Assembly: GCF_010509575.1 (NCBI RefSeq)
Contig: NZ_CP048437.1
Coordinates: forward strand, 186,001-250,000
Origin: Faecalibacterium duncaniae
GTDB lineage: Bacteria > Bacillota > Clostridia > Oscillospirales > Ruminococcaceae
DNA: 64,000 nucleotides
Direction of reading: 5' to 3'
The notes under the pieces are model-generated. The model made no database searches, was not told the origin of the DNA, and saw only the letters and a list, made by a program, of their open reading frames with translations. Below, in pieces: positions 49,804 through 60,696 of the stretch (position 1 is its first letter; every line of letters starts with the position of its first letter). Both the position numbers and the translations under genes were made by a program.

Positions 49804-50997
49804 ATGGCAAAAGAAATTGTGGCAATGATCCTTGCCGGCGGACGTGGCTCGCGCTTGTACGCGCTGACACAGAAAACGGCAAAACCTGCAGTGGGGTTCG
49901 GCGGCAAATACCGCATCGTGGACTTCCCGCTGTCCAACTGCGTCAACTCCAACATTGATACTGTGGGCATCGCAACCCAGTATCAGCCCCAGAAGCTGAA
50001 CGAGTACATCGGCAACGGCCAGCCTTGGGATCTGGACCGCCTGTACGGCGGCGTGCACACCCTGCCCCCCTACGAGCAGGCAAAGGGCACCGACTGGTAC
50101 AAGGGCACTGCAAACGCCATCTACCAGAACATCAGCTTCATCGACAGCTATGATCCTGAGTACGTCATCATCCTGTCCGGTGACCAGATCTGCAAGCAGG
50201 ACTACGCCGACTTCCTGCGCTTCCACAAGGAAAAGGGCGCGGAGTTCTCCGTGGCTGTCATGGAGGTCGATTGGAAGGAAGCTTCCCGCTTTGGCCTGAT
50301 GGTGGCAGACGAGAACGATAAGATCACCGAGTTCCAGGAGAAGCCCCCGGTTCCCAAGTCCAACCTGGCTTCCATGGGCATCTACATCTTCAACTGGGAT
50401 GTGCTGAAGAAGTACCTGGAAGAGGACGAGGCTGATCCCAACTCCAAGAACGACTTTGGCATGAACATCATCCCCGCTCTGCTGCAGGATGGCCGCAAGA
50501 TGTATGCTTACCACTTCAACGGCTACTGGCGTGACGTGGGCACCATCGACAGCCTGTGGGAAGCCAACATGGAAGTGCTGGACCCCGAGAACTCCGGCAT
50601 TGATATCTTCGACAAGAAGTGGAAGATCTACAGCCGCAACCCCGTGCTGCCCGCCCAGAAGATCGGCCCCCGCGCCGTGGTGCAGGATTCCCTCATCACC
50701 GAGGGCTGCCAGATCTATGGCCGCGTCCAGCACTCTGTCCTGAGCGCAGGCGTTACCGTGGAAGAGGGCGCTACCGTTGAGGATGCTGTCCTGATGGATG
50801 GCGTTGTGGTCAAGGCAGGTGCCGTGGTCAAGCGCTGCATCCTGGCTGAGAACGTTGTGGTGGGTGCCGGTGCCAAGATCGGCGGCGAGGGCCCCATTGC
50901 ACATGTGGGTACCGGCCTTACCGTTGGCGCAGGCGCTACCGTAAAAGAGGGTGCCAAAGTATTTGATTCCGTCAAGGAGGGCGAGGAAGTATGCTGA
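49804..50997 (+). CDS. glgC: Glucose-1-phosphate adenylyltransferase, catalytic subunit
   Basis: A 397-residue enzyme that makes ADP-glucose, the committed step of glycogen synthesis. The nucleotidyltransferase loop is [22 protein letters not shown], followed by [14 protein letters not shown]. The substrate region [12 protein letters not shown] and the C-terminal left-handed beta-helix with hexapeptide repeats ([38 protein letters not shown]) are complete. It overlaps glgD by seven bases. Firmicute GlgC usually pairs with GlgD as a heterotetramer. Confidence 0.95.
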   Translation: MAKEIVAMILAGGRGSRLYALTQKTAKPAVGFGGKYRIVDFPLSNCVNSNIDTVGIATQYQPQKLNEYIGNGQPWDLDRLYGGVHTLPPYEQAKGTDWYKGTANAIYQNISFIDSYDPEYVIILSGDQICKQDYADFLRFHKEKGAEFSVAVMEVDWKEASRFGLMVADENDKITEFQEKPPVPKSNLASMGIYIFNWDVLKKYLEEDEADPNSKNDFGMNIIPALLQDGRKMYAYHFNGYWRDVGTIDSLWEANMEVLDPENSGIDIFDKKWKIYSRNPVLPAQKIGPRAVVQDSLITEGCQIYGRVQHSVLSAGVTVEEGATVEDAVLMDGVVVKAGAVVKRCILAENVVVGAGAKIGGEGPIAHVGTGLTVGAGATVKEGAKVFDSVKEGEEVC

Positions 50998-52118
50998 GCC
51001 AGAACAACAATGCGTTGGGCATCATTTTCCCCAACAGCTATGATAACACCGTACCGGAGCTTGTGACTGAGCGCACCATGGCTTCGATTCCCTTTGCAGG
51101 CCGTTACCGCATGGTGGACTTTATGCTGTCCAGCATGGCAAACTGCGGCATCTCCAATGTCTCCATCGTGGTGCGCAAGAACTACCACTCCCTGATGGAT
51201 CATCTGGGCACCGGCCGTGAGTGGGATATGGCCCGCCGTCACGGCGGCCTGAACATCGTGCCTCCCTTTGCAGAAAAGGGTGTGCGCATTTATTCCGGCC
51301 GTGTGGAGGCTCTGGGCTCCATCCTGAGCTACCTGGAGAACCAGAAGGAGAAGTACGTTGTGATGAGCGATGCCAACATCGCCATCAACTACGATTTCAA
51401 CGCCCTGCTGGCTGCCCATCAGGCAAGCGGCGCGGATGTGACCATCGCTTACCAGAAGACCGAGATCCCCGAGGGCCGCAAGAACGACAACTACACCCTG
51501 ACTGTGGATGCCGATGGCCGTGTGACCGAGCTGCTGTTCAATGATTACCGCCCCGGTGTCCAGAACCTGGACCTGAACATCTATGTTCTGGAGCGCGAGA
51601 CCCTGATCAAGCTGGTCAAGGATGCGACCTCCCGCGGCCTGATCTACTTTGAGCGTGACATCCTGGCCCACAACGTCAACATCCTGAACATCCGTGCTCT
51701 GGAGTACACCGGTTATGTGGCCCATGTCTGCGACATGAAGAGCTACTTTGATGAGAACCTCAAGCTCATCGATGAGAAGAACCTGAACGCTCTGTTCCCC
51801 AAGGAGAGCCCTGTCTACACCAAGATCCGTGATGACAACCCCGTGCGCTACGTCAACGGCTCTTCCGTCAGCAATTCCCTGCTGGCCGATGGCTGTGTCA
51901 TCGAGGGCACCGTGGAGAACTGCGTGCTGTTCCGCGGCGTTCGCGTCAAGAAGGGTGCTGTGGTCAGAAACTGTGTCCTGATGCAGGATACCGTTGTGGA
52001 ACCAGGCGCTCAGCTGGACTGCGTTGTCACCGATAAGAACGTGCGTGTGACCGCCGACAAGAAGCTCTCCGGTACCGAGAGCTTCCCGGTCTATGTTCAG
52101 AAGAACCACACCGTCTGA
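50991..52118 (+). CDS. glgD: Glucose-1-phosphate adenylyltransferase, GlgD (regulatory) subunit
   Basis: A 375-residue GlgC paralogue. The N-terminal loop reads [20 protein letters not shown], so the GGRGxRL catalytic loop is absent, as is usual for GlgD, while [17 protein letters not shown] is retained. The C-terminal beta-helix ([22 protein letters not shown]) is complete. In Bacillus relatives GlgD is nearly inactive alone and raises GlgC activity. The start lies within the end of glgC, which supports equal synthesis of the two subunits. Confidence 0.94.
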   Translation: MLSQNNNALGIIFPNSYDNTVPELVTERTMASIPFAGRYRMVDFMLSSMANCGISNVSIVVRKNYHSLMDHLGTGREWDMARRHGGLNIVPPFAEKGVRIYSGRVEALGSILSYLENQKEKYVVMSDANIAINYDFNALLAAHQASGADVTIAYQKTEIPEGRKNDNYTLTVDADGRVTELLFNDYRPGVQNLDLNIYVLERETLIKLVKDATSRGLIYFERDILAHNVNILNIRALEYTGYVAHVCDMKSYFDENLKLIDEKNLNALFPKESPVYTKIRDDNPVRYVNGSSVSNSLLADGCVIEGTVENCVLFRGVRVKKGAVVRNCVLMQDTVVEPGAQLDCVVTDKNVRVTADKKLSGTESFPVYVQKNHTV

Positions 52119-52163
52119 GCCTGACACACTGAAACTTTCACAGGGGCGGCTCCCCTCCCCGGT

Positions 52164-52206
52164 AGCCCCTCTCAAAGAGGGGCGGGGGCCTTTGCGCCCC
52201 CGCCCG
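52164..52206 (+). terminator. GC-rich hairpins between glgD and glgA
   Basis: GCCCCTC-TCAAA-GAGGGGC is followed by GCGGGGGC-CTTT-GCGCCCCCGC and then CTCTTTGTG. The U-run is poor, so this may only attenuate or stabilise the mRNA between glgD and glgA. Confidence 0.5.
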
Positions 52207-52248
52207 CTCTTTGTGTATCCGCCCTTTTTTCTGGAAAGGAGAAATACT

Positions 52249-53667
52249 ATGAAGATCCTGTATGCCGCTTCGGAAGCGACCCCCTTTGCCAAGTCCGGCG
52301 GTCTGGCCGACGTGGCAGGCTCCCTGCCCAAGGCTCTGGTCAAGGACGGCGTGGATGCCCGCGTCATCATGCCGCTGTACGGCGACCTGAAAATGCGCGA
52401 TAAGCTGGAGTATGTCACCAACTACTCAGTGCCCGTGGGCTGGCGCAGCCAGTACTGCGGCCTGTTCAAGGCTGAGGTCAACGGTGTGACCTACTACTTC
52501 CTGGACAACGAGTATTACTTCAAGCGCCGCGGCCTGTACGGCTTCTACGATGACGGCGAGCGCTTCGCTTTCTTCTCCCGCGCTGTGCTGGAGACTCTGT
52601 TCTACATCGACTTCACCCCCGATATCATCAACTGCAACGACTGGCAGACCGCACTGGTTCCCGTTTACCTGAACCTGTACTACCGCCATCTGGATAAGTT
52701 CAACCGGATCAAGACCATCTTCACCATCCACAACATCGCATATCAGGGCAAGTACGGCACCGATATCCTGGAGGACACCTGCGGCATCGGCCACCGTGAC
52801 CAGCACATCGTGGAGTACGATGGCTGCGCCAACTTTATGAAGGGTGCCTTTGAGACGGCAGATAAGATCACCACTGTCAGCCCCACCTACGCACAGGAGA
52901 TCCTGGACCCCTGGTTCAGCTACGGTCTGGATGCCCTGCTGCGGGAAAAGCAGTATAAGCTCTGCGGCATCCTGAACGGCATCGATATGGAGGCCAATAA
53001 CCCTGCCACCGACCCCAAGATCCCCTTCAACTACGATGTGACCAACGTTGAAGAGGGCAAGGCAAAGTGCAAGGAAGCCCTGCAGGACAAGTTTGGCCTG
53101 CACAAGGATGGCAGCCCCGTTTTTGCCATGGTCAGCCGCATGGTCGGCATGAAGGGCTTTGACCTGGTGCAGAGCATTGCTGATGGTCTGGTGGACCGCG
53201 GCATCGAGCTGGTCATTCTGGGCAGCGGCGAGAACCAGTACGAGACCTTCTTCTCTGACCTGTGCGCCCGCCATCCGGGCCGCGTGGGCACCTACATCGG
53301 CTTTGAGCCCGCCCTGTCTCAGGAGATCTACGCCGGTGCAGACGTGTTCATCATGCCTTCCAAGAGTGAGCCCTGCGGCCTGGCACAGATGGTGGCTTGC
53401 CGCTACGGCACGCCTCCCATCGTCCGTGAGACCGGCGGCCTGCGGGATTCCATCCATGACTGCACGCTGGGCGAGGGCAACGGCTTTACCTTTGCCGGTT
53501 ACAGCGCCCATGAGCTGTACGATGCCTGCTGCCGTGCACAGGATCGCTACTACAACAAAGAGGACTGGAACAACCTCGTCAAGCACGACATGGAATGCGA
53601 TTTCAGCTGGGACCTCTCTGCCAAGAGCTACGAGGGCCTGTACAACGAGACCGCAAACCTCTGGTAA
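52249..53667 (+). CDS. glgA: Glycogen synthase (ADP-glucose, GT5)
   Basis: A 472-residue GT-B glycosyltransferase that extends glycogen from ADP-glucose. The N-terminal ASEATPFAKSGGLADVAGSLP holds the KxGGL nucleotide-sugar loop. INCNDWQTALVPVYL, TIHNIAYQGKY and the C-terminal IMPSKSEPCGLAQMVACRYGT (conserved Glu) are present. Length is normal. GGAAAGGAG precedes the ATG at 52249. It is the last gene of glgBCDA and is closed by a strong terminator. Confidence 0.95.
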   Translation: MKILYAASEATPFAKSGGLADVAGSLPKALVKDGVDARVIMPLYGDLKMRDKLEYVTNYSVPVGWRSQYCGLFKAEVNGVTYYFLDNEYYFKRRGLYGFYDDGERFAFFSRAVLETLFYIDFTPDIINCNDWQTALVPVYLNLYYRHLDKFNRIKTIFTIHNIAYQGKYGTDILEDTCGIGHRDQHIVEYDGCANFMKGAFETADKITTVSPTYAQEILDPWFSYGLDALLREKQYKLCGILNGIDMEANNPATDPKIPFNYDVTNVEEGKAKCKEALQDKFGLHKDGSPVFAMVSRMVGMKGFDLVQSIADGLVDRGIELVILGSGENQYETFFSDLCARHPGRVGTYIGFEPALSQEIYAGADVFIMPSKSEPCGLAQMVACRYGTPPIVRETGGLRDSIHDCTLGEGNGFTFAGYSAHELYDACCRAQDRYYNKEDWNNLVKHDMECDFSWDLSAKSYEGLYNETANLW

Positions 53668-53691
53668 ATCATTTTCATAAGTCTGCCTTTT

Positions 53692-53725
53692 GCCGCCCGG
53701 TTCGCAGGAGCCGGGCGGCTTTTTT
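53692..53725 (+). terminator. Terminator after glgA
   Basis: GCCGCCCGG pairs with CCGGGCGGC around a loop, followed by six T. Confidence 0.92.
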
Positions 53726-53780
53726 GCGGACTTCCACACAAATTTTACAAGAATCATCCGCAAAAAGCAGCAAGGCACCT

Positions 53781-53809
53781 TTGCGCTTCCGACAGGACTG
53801 TGCTACAAT
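53781..53809 (+). promoter_or_regulatory. Promoter of the secreted propeller-like protein
   Basis: -35 TTGCGC at 53781-53786, 17-base spacer, -10 TACAAT at 53804-53809. Confidence 0.7.
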
Positions 53810-53871
53810 GAAAAACATTGACGGCTCTTTCCTGTTTTTGAAAAAATGGCAGAGTAGATAAGGAGAACGAT

Positions 53872-55845
53872 ATGAACTGGAAACGTGTCATCAGCGGCGT
53901 GCTGGCAGCAGCGATGCTGTCCGCTCTGCCGGTGCAGCTTCTGGTGTCGGCAGAAGGCACGGAGGCGGTCGGGCAGGCCGATGGCTGGCAGGAACTGACC
54001 ACTCTGGAACCTCTTGACGAAAGCAATACTTTCTTTTACAGCAAGGACGACCAGACATTTGAGAAGGTCACCCACCCGGAAAAGGATGTCAAAACCGCAG
54101 ACGGCATCGTGGATTATCTGGGAGACGGTGCGGTGGCGGTTGTGACTGACCCGGAGGATGCCGCCTACAACGCCGGTGACCGGGGTCAGAACTACGCATG
54201 GTCAGCGGTCGGCTACGGCGACTGGCTGTATGTGGGCACCTGCTACGCCGCCATCGGCAACACCCTCTCCCTGATGAAGAGCAGTCTGGGCGACGAATAC
54301 GACGACAAGGTGCTTGCCGCCACCTTTGATGCCCTTTACAACGGCACTTTCTTTCTGACCGAGGAGGATGGCGGCCGGCCCAAGGGCGTGCTGGTGAAGA
54401 TCAACACCAAGACCGGCGAGACCAAGCTGTTGATGTCCGGCTCCTACAACGGTTACACACCCCTGTTCCGCAACGCATTGGAGTATCACGGCAAGCTGTA
54501 CTTCTGCGGCAGTGTGGGCGGCGGCGGCATCGGCTTTCTGCCCAGCATCTGGCAGGTAGACCCGGCCACCGACGAGTGCAAGCCGGTGTATATCGGTCTG
54601 AACAGTGTGCAGGATTATGCCGCAGCCTACCAGCAGGGCATCTCCGTGGGCATCCGCGGTATGTGCGTCTACAAGGATCAGCTGGTCGTCAGCAACGTGA
54701 CCATGGATGCGGCCACCGGCAAGAGCAGCGCCGCCCTGCTGATCTCCTCCGACCCGGAAAAGGGCTTTACTCAGATTGCGGATTCCGACAGCCTGTTCAA
54801 CTACCCCGCCTATCACTACGCCGACAGCATCTACGGCGGCAGCATCTGGGATATGGCTGAGTTCAATGGTCGCCTGTATGTTTCCATCTGCACCGGCACC
54901 GAGGACAATATGCCGGACGATAACACCATGCAGTCCTTTGCACTGGTGCGGGGCGACCAGAACCCCGACGGCACCTTCACATGGACACCCGTGGCAGGCG
55001 ATCAGGAAAAAGATGGTGCCCGCTACACCTTCGGCATCGACCCGGAACGCACCCGCTCCGGTGCGGCGAACCTGATCGTGTACAACGACCACCTCTATAT
55101 TGGTGAGTACAACGACGAAGAGATCGCACTGGAGCGCATCCTCTTTGCCAAGACCGGCAAGAATGCCGACGGTCAGTTTGGCGGCGGGCTGGACTGCCGG
55201 TTCATCAACGCCAATCTGGAACAGTCGGTGAACCTGTACCGCATGGACAGGGACGAGAACATGGAGCTTGTGGTGGGCAATGCCACCAAGATGTTCCCCA
55301 ACGGCAGCCTTTCTGGCTTAAAGTCCGGCTTTGGGCGCAACGAGAACCAGTACATCTGGCGGATGCAGGTGTACGATGGCAAGTTGTATGTGGGCACCTT
55401 TGACACCAGCAGTATGCTGGAGTGCGTTGGTCAGTTCGTCAACGGCAACCTGCTGACGCGCACCCCTGCGCAGTGGAAGACCCAGTGGGAATACCTCAAG
55501 ACCCTGATGAAGGCACTGCAGGCGACGGACCCCGACGGCAACGGGAACCCCGACACGCTGGCCCAGACCATCAAGTTTTCCTACAAATTCGTGTTCGAGA
55601 ACATCACGGTCAGCAACATTGCCAGTGCCATCCGGCTGCTCAACTACATGCGCAAGGCAAAGCAAGGCTTTGACCTGTATGTTTCGGAGGACGGCGTGAA
55701 CTTCCAGACCATCACCGTGGACGGTTTTGGAGACCCCTACAACCATGGTCTGCGGGCATTCGCCACCACCGACCAGGGCCTGTGCCTTGGCACTGCCAAT
55801 CCCTTCTACGGCACGCAGGTGTGGATCAAGCGCAAGGACAGCTGA
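53872..55845 (+). CDS. Secreted protein with propeller-like repeats, unknown function
   Basis: A 657-residue exported protein. The signal peptide covers about residues 1-27 (KR start, AAAMLSALPVQLLVSA). The mature part repeats a blade-like motif of the form V/E-Y-x-G-x-LYVG at about residues 113, 204, 266, 330, 403 and 500 (VGYGDWLYVG, EYHGKLYFCG, VYKDQLVVS, EFNGRLYVS, VYNDHLYIG, VYDGKLYVG). This spacing suggests a beta-propeller. DPDGNGNPD near 545 is a possible calcium loop. There is no anchor or LPXTG, so it may be released. AAGGAGAACGAT precedes the ATG. The ligand or substrate is unknown; a lyase, phosphatase or binding protein are all possible. Confidence 0.72.
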   Translation: MNWKRVISGVLAAAMLSALPVQLLVSAEGTEAVGQADGWQELTTLEPLDESNTFFYSKDDQTFEKVTHPEKDVKTADGIVDYLGDGAVAVVTDPEDAAYNAGDRGQNYAWSAVGYGDWLYVGTCYAAIGNTLSLMKSSLGDEYDDKVLAATFDALYNGTFFLTEEDGGRPKGVLVKINTKTGETKLLMSGSYNGYTPLFRNALEYHGKLYFCGSVGGGGIGFLPSIWQVDPATDECKPVYIGLNSVQDYAAAYQQGISVGIRGMCVYKDQLVVSNVTMDAATGKSSAALLISSDPEKGFTQIADSDSLFNYPAYHYADSIYGGSIWDMAEFNGRLYVSICTGTEDNMPDDNTMQSFALVRGDQNPDGTFTWTPVAGDQEKDGARYTFGIDPERTRSGAANLIVYNDHLYIGEYNDEEIALERILFAKTGKNADGQFGGGLDCRFINANLEQSVNLYRMDRDENMELVVGNATKMFPNGSLSGLKSGFGRNENQYIWRMQVYDGKLYVGTFDTSSMLECVGQFVNGNLLTRTPAQWKTQWEYLKTLMKALQATDPDGNGNPDTLAQTIKFSYKFVFENITVSNIASAIRLLNYMRKAKQGFDLYVSEDGVNFQTITVDGFGDPYNHGLRAFATTDQGLCLGTANPFYGTQVWIKRKDS

Positions 55846-55866
55846 CCTCCGCACTTCCATGATAAC

Positions 55867-55902
55867 GCCGCCCGGCTCTCAAATGAGCTGGGCGGTTTTT
55901 TG
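55867..55902 (+). terminator. Terminator after the propeller-like gene
   Basis: CCGCCCGGCTC pairs with GAGCTGGGCGG, followed by six T. Confidence 0.9.
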
Positions 55903-56036
55903 TGTTTTGCACAAGAAACCTATCATATTTTTGGTATTGATGCTGCCGGAGACGGACATACTCCACCGTGGACGTACAATTATGGCGTTAGTGTGAACGA
56001 ACTATGAAGTTTTACCAAAAATCGGTGGAAAATTGA

Positions 56037-56065
56037 TTGAAAAGTTCAGTGAATTGAATTATACT
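56037..56065 (+). promoter_or_regulatory. Promoter of the ATP synthase operon
   Basis: -35 TTGAAA at 56037-56042, 17-base spacer, -10 TATACT at 56060-56065. The stretch from 55903 to 56036 holds nothing else that I recognise; about 95 bases of leader follow. Confidence 0.8.
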
Positions 56066-56159
56066 ATCCATATGAGCTTCTTAACCGGAGCGAAACCATT
56101 GCGAAAGGGTGCGGCGGGCTGCTGGTTCGGGCTTGCGCACAGAGGGAGGGCGACACCGC

Positions 56160-56420
56160 ATGAAGGGCTGGTACAAGGCGCTGGAAGATCTTGTCTGGCT
56201 GACCCAGCTGGGCCTGAATATGCTGCTGCCGCTGGTCATGTGCCTGGGCGGTGCCTGGTGGGCGGTGAACAGCTGGAGCTGGCCGGAATGGGTGTTCCTG
56301 CCGGCCATCCTGCTGGGCCTTGCCTCCGGGGCGCAGAACTTCTGGTATTTTGCCAAGGAGCACCTGGACCGCGCCAAAAAGGAAAAACCGAAGCGGGTGG
56401 GGTTCAACTCACATCAGTAA
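56160..56420 (+). CDS. atpZ: AtpZ-like small membrane protein of the ATP synthase operon
   Basis: An 86-residue protein with two membrane helices (about 14-32 and 42-60, LGLNMLLPLVMCLGGAWWAV and WVFLPAILLGLASGAQNFW) and a basic cytoplasmic tail. Size, topology and first place in the operon match AtpZ/AtpQ-type proteins that accompany AtpI and help assembly or carry Mg2+/Ca2+. GAGGGAGG lies before the ATG. The gene is 22 bases upstream of atpI. Confidence 0.75.
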   Translation: MKGWYKALEDLVWLTQLGLNMLLPLVMCLGGAWWAVNSWSWPEWVFLPAILLGLASGAQNFWYFAKEHLDRAKKEKPKRVGFNSHQ

Positions 56421-56442
56421 ACATCACAGGAGGTTCCCCTTT

Positions 56443-56943
56443 ATGAAACTACAGCCGGAATCCAAAAAGGAGCTGACGCGCATCGCCTGCGGCACGGCCA
56501 TCTGCACCGCTGCCCTGTGGGTGGCCTTTGCGGCGCTGCACCTGGTTGGCTGGGTGAAATTTGATTACACTGTCGTTCTGGGCAGTCTCATCGGCGCGGC
56601 CGTGGCCATCGGCAACTTTGCGGGCATCTGCATCGTGTGTCAGAAGGTCATCGACGAGCAGGATGAGAAGCGGCGCAAAGCCACATTACAAGCTTCCTAC
56701 AACGTCAGAATGCTTTTGCAGGCGGTGTGGATCATCGTGTCCATCGGGGCACCCTGCTTCCAGCCCTTTGCCAGCGTTCTGCCCTTGTTGTTCCCGCGTG
56801 TTACGATCTACTACCTGCAAATAACCGGCAAGTACAAGCCCCTTGCACCGGCCGGGCCCTCGGTGGATGTCTCTGTGGAGGACGACCCCGAACCCGCCCC
56901 GGAGCCGGAGGCTGAGCCCCGTGACAAAGGGGGTGAAACGTAA
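56443..56943 (+). CDS. atpI: ATP synthase subunit I-like protein (AtpI)
   Basis: A 166-residue membrane protein with four hydrophobic segments in two hairpins (TAICTAALWVAFAALHL, YTVVLGSLIGAAVAIGNFAGI, VRMLLQAVWIIVSIGAP, ASVLPLLFPRVTIYYL). This fits the AtpI/ATP_synt_I family, a chaperone for assembly of the c ring. The acidic C-terminal tail (DDPEPAPEPEAEPRD) is an extension. GGAGGTTCCCCTTT precedes the ATG. atpB begins three bases after the stop. Confidence 0.8.
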   Translation: MKLQPESKKELTRIACGTAICTAALWVAFAALHLVGWVKFDYTVVLGSLIGAAVAIGNFAGICIVCQKVIDEQDEKRRKATLQASYNVRMLLQAVWIIVSIGAPCFQPFASVLPLLFPRVTIYYLQITGKYKPLAPAGPSVDVSVEDDPEPAPEPEAEPRDKGGET

Positions 56944-56946
56944 CAA

Positions 56947-58024
<1,078 letters not shown>

Positions 58025-58060
58025 GCGGAACCTTTTACAAAAGAACGAAAGGAGACGCTT

Positions 58061-58567
58061 ATGGAACTGTACCAGGCGTTGATCACGCTGGACGGCTGGA
58101 CCTTTCTGGCCCAGATCTGCAACCTGATGATCCAGCTGCTCATCTTCAAAAAGTTCCTGCTGAATCCGGTCAAAAAGGTGATCGCCGAGCGCAAGGCCAA
58201 GGCGGACAGCCAGATCGCCGATGCTGCAAAGCTGCGCACCGAGGCTGAGGCTATGAAAGCGGAGTACGAGCAGAACCTGCAAAATGCCCGCGCCGAGGCC
58301 AACCAGATCGTTGCCCGTGCCCAGAAAACGGCCACCGCCCGCGGTGAAGAGATCGTGGGCGAGGCCCGTGCACAGGCCGCTGCCCTGAAGCAGAAGGCGG
58401 AGGCTGACATTGCGCAGGAGCGCAAGAAGGCCGTGAACGAGGCAAAGGACGAGATCGGCGGCATGGCCATGGAGATCGCCTCCAAGGTGGTCGAGCGTGA
58501 GATCAAGGAAGCCGACCACAAGGACCTGATCGACGAATTTATCAAAAACGTGGGTGAAGCATCATGA
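58061..58567 (+). CDS. atpF: ATP synthase F0 subunit b
   Basis: A 168-residue stalk protein: one N-terminal membrane helix (TFLAQICNLMIQLLIFKKFLL, about 12-33) and a long Ala/Glu/Lys-rich helix (VIAERKAKADSQIADAAKLRTEAEAM and onward) that dimerises to form the peripheral stalk. AAAGGAG stands before the ATG. Its end overlaps atpH by four bases (ATGA). Confidence 0.93.
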   Translation: MELYQALITLDGWTFLAQICNLMIQLLIFKKFLLNPVKKVIAERKAKADSQIADAAKLRTEAEAMKAEYEQNLQNARAEANQIVARAQKTATARGEEIVGEARAQAAALKQKAEADIAQERKKAVNEAKDEIGGMAMEIASKVVEREIKEADHKDLIDEFIKNVGEAS

Positions 58568-59103
58568 CCGAGACAGCAAGGATGTACGGCGGAAGCCTGT
58601 ATGACCTGGCAGCGGAGGAAGGGCTGGAGACCCGCATTCTGGGCGAGCTGGACGAGGCCGTGGCGCTTTTTAAGGCAAGCCCGGAGTACCTGCATCTGCT
58701 CAGCACCCCCAGCATCCCCAAAAAGGAGCGCTGCGGCCTGCTGGACGAGGCACTGCGGGATCGGGTCCACCTCTATGTGCTGAACTTTTTGAAGATCCTG
58801 TGCGAGAAGGGCACCCTGCGGGAGCTGCCCGGCTGCGCCCGGGCCTACCGGGTGCGCTACAATCAGGCACACGGTATTCTGGAAGCAGCGGCAACCACTG
58901 CAGTGGCAATGACGGAGCAGCAGGTGAAGAGCCTGCACGAAAAGCTGGAAAAGCTCACCGGCAAGACCATCGACCTGAAAACAAAGGTCGATCCGGCTGT
59001 GCTGGGCGGCATCCGGCTGGATATCGAGGGCACCGAGCTGGACGGAACGGTTCAGAACCGTCTGGCGGCGCTGCGCAGGGATATCGCGTCCGTGACACTG
59101 TGA
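58564..59103 (+). CDS. atpH: ATP synthase F1 subunit delta
   Basis: A 179-residue subunit joining F1 to the b stalk. The N-terminal helical bundle (MYGGSLYDLAAEEG, then LHLLSTPSIPKKERCGLLDEAL) and C-terminal VDPAVLGGIRLDIEGTELDGTVQNRLAALRRDI are the family's conserved parts. It overlaps atpF and is followed by atpA after a 54-base gap. Confidence 0.92.
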   Translation: MTETARMYGGSLYDLAAEEGLETRILGELDEAVALFKASPEYLHLLSTPSIPKKERCGLLDEALRDRVHLYVLNFLKILCEKGTLRELPGCARAYRVRYNQAHGILEAAATTAVAMTEQQVKSLHEKLEKLTGKTIDLKTKVDPAVLGGIRLDIEGTELDGTVQNRLAALRRDIASVTL

Positions 59104-59157
59104 TCCATCGAATTTCCACCCGAAAGATTTTAAGAATTGAGTGGTGAATACAAGACA

Positions 59158-60678
59158 ATGCAACTGAAACCTGAAGAGATCTCCAAGATCATCCGTGCCC
59201 AGATCAAGCACTACGAGAATGTTATCGAGCAGAGCGAAGTCGGCACGGTCATCATGGTAGGCGACGGCATCGCCCGGGCCAGCGGCCTGGAAAAGTGCAT
59301 GGCAGGTGAGCTGCTTCAGTTTGACAACGGCGAATACGGTATGGCCCAGAACCTGGAGGAAAACACGGTCTCCATCGTTCTGCTGGGCTCCGATGTCGGC
59401 ATCAAAGAAGGCAGCACCGTCAAGCGCACCGGCAAGGTCGTTTCCGTGCCCGTGGGCGAGGCGATGATCGGCCGCGTGGTCAATGCACTGGGCCAGCCCA
59501 TCGACGGCGCAGGCCCCATTGAGACCACCGAGTTCCGGGCCATCGAGAGCCCGGCCCCCGGCATCATCGACCGCCAGCCGGTCAAGGAACCCCTGCAGAC
59601 CGGCATCAAGGCCATCGACTCCATGATCCCCATCGGCCGCGGCCAGCGTGAGCTGATTATCGGCGACCGCCAGACCGGCAAGACCACCATTGCATCGGAT
59701 ACCATCATCAACCAGAAGGGCAAGGATGTCATCTGCATCTATGTCGCCATCGGTCAGAAACGCTCCACCGTGGCAAACCTGGTGCAGAGCCTGACCGAGG
59801 CCGGTGCCATGAGCTACACCATCGTGGTGTCCGCCACGGCCTCCGAGCTGTCCCCCCTGCAGTATATCGCCCCCTACTCCGGCTGTGCCATGGGCGAATA
59901 TTTCATGCACCAGGGCAAGCATGTTCTCATCATCTATGATGACCTTTCCAAGCACGCGGTGGCCTACCGTGCTCTCTCGCTGCTGATCCGCCGTCCCCCG
60001 GGACGTGAGGCTTACCCCGGCGATGTTTTCTACCTGCACTCCCGTCTGCTGGAGCGCGCGGCCAAGCTTTCCAATGAGCTGGGCGGCGGCAGCCTGACGG
60101 CTCTGCCCATCATCGAGACCCAGGCGGGTGACGTTTCGGCCTACATCCCCACCAACGTCATCTCCATCACCGATGGTCAGATCTTCCTGGAAACGGAGCT
60201 GTTCCACTCGGGCGTTATGCCCGCTGTCAACCCCGGCATCTCGGTGTCCCGTGTTGGCGGCAACGCCCAGATCAAGGCCATGAAAAAGGTGGCCGGCACC
60301 CTGAAGCTGATCTACTCCCAGTACCGCGAGCTGCAGTCCTTTGCCCAGTTCGGTTCCGATCTGGACGCGGACACCAAGGCCCGCCTGGCACAGGGCGAGC
60401 GCATCGTGGAAGTGCTCAAGCAGAATCGCTCGGCTCCCGTGCCCGTGGAAAAGCAGGTGGCGATCCTGTATGCCACCATCCATGATCTTCTGGTCAAGGT
60501 CAAGGTGGCCGATGTGGCCGAATACGAAAAGGGTCTGTACGAATATCTCGAGAATGATGCCGCCGGTGCCGCTGTGATGGAGACCATCCGCACCACCGGC
60601 AATCTGGACAAGGACACCGAGGAAGCACTCAAGGGCGTTCTGTCCGCTTACACCGAGAGCTTCGTCAAGGCGCACTGA
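59158..60678 (+). CDS. atpA: ATP synthase F1 subunit alpha
   Basis: A 506-residue F1 subunit. The Walker A motif is GDRQTGKT, with the regulatory site features [47 protein letters not shown] choose ATG at 59158 because [16 protein letters not shown] is the family N-terminus; a TTG at 59137 would add seven residues and has only a weak site. The ribosome site for the ATG (GAGTGGTG, about 12 bases upstream) is also modest. Confidence 0.95.
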   Translation: MQLKPEEISKIIRAQIKHYENVIEQSEVGTVIMVGDGIARASGLEKCMAGELLQFDNGEYGMAQNLEENTVSIVLLGSDVGIKEGSTVKRTGKVVSVPVGEAMIGRVVNALGQPIDGAGPIETTEFRAIESPAPGIIDRQPVKEPLQTGIKAIDSMIPIGRGQRELIIGDRQTGKTTIASDTIINQKGKDVICIYVAIGQKRSTVANLVQSLTEAGAMSYTIVVSATASELSPLQYIAPYSGCAMGEYFMHQGKHVLIIYDDLSKHAVAYRALSLLIRRPPGREAYPGDVFYLHSRLLERAAKLSNELGGGSLTALPIIETQAGDVSAYIPTNVISITDGQIFLETELFHSGVMPAVNPGISVSRVGGNAQIKAMKKVAGTLKLIYSQYRELQSFAQFGSDLDADTKARLAQGERIVEVLKQNRSAPVPVEKQVAILYATIHDLLVKVKVADVAEYEKGLYEYLENDAAGAAVMETIRTTGNLDKDTEEALKGVLSAYTESFVKAH

Positions 60679-60696
60679 GGGAAGGAGGCGTAACGC

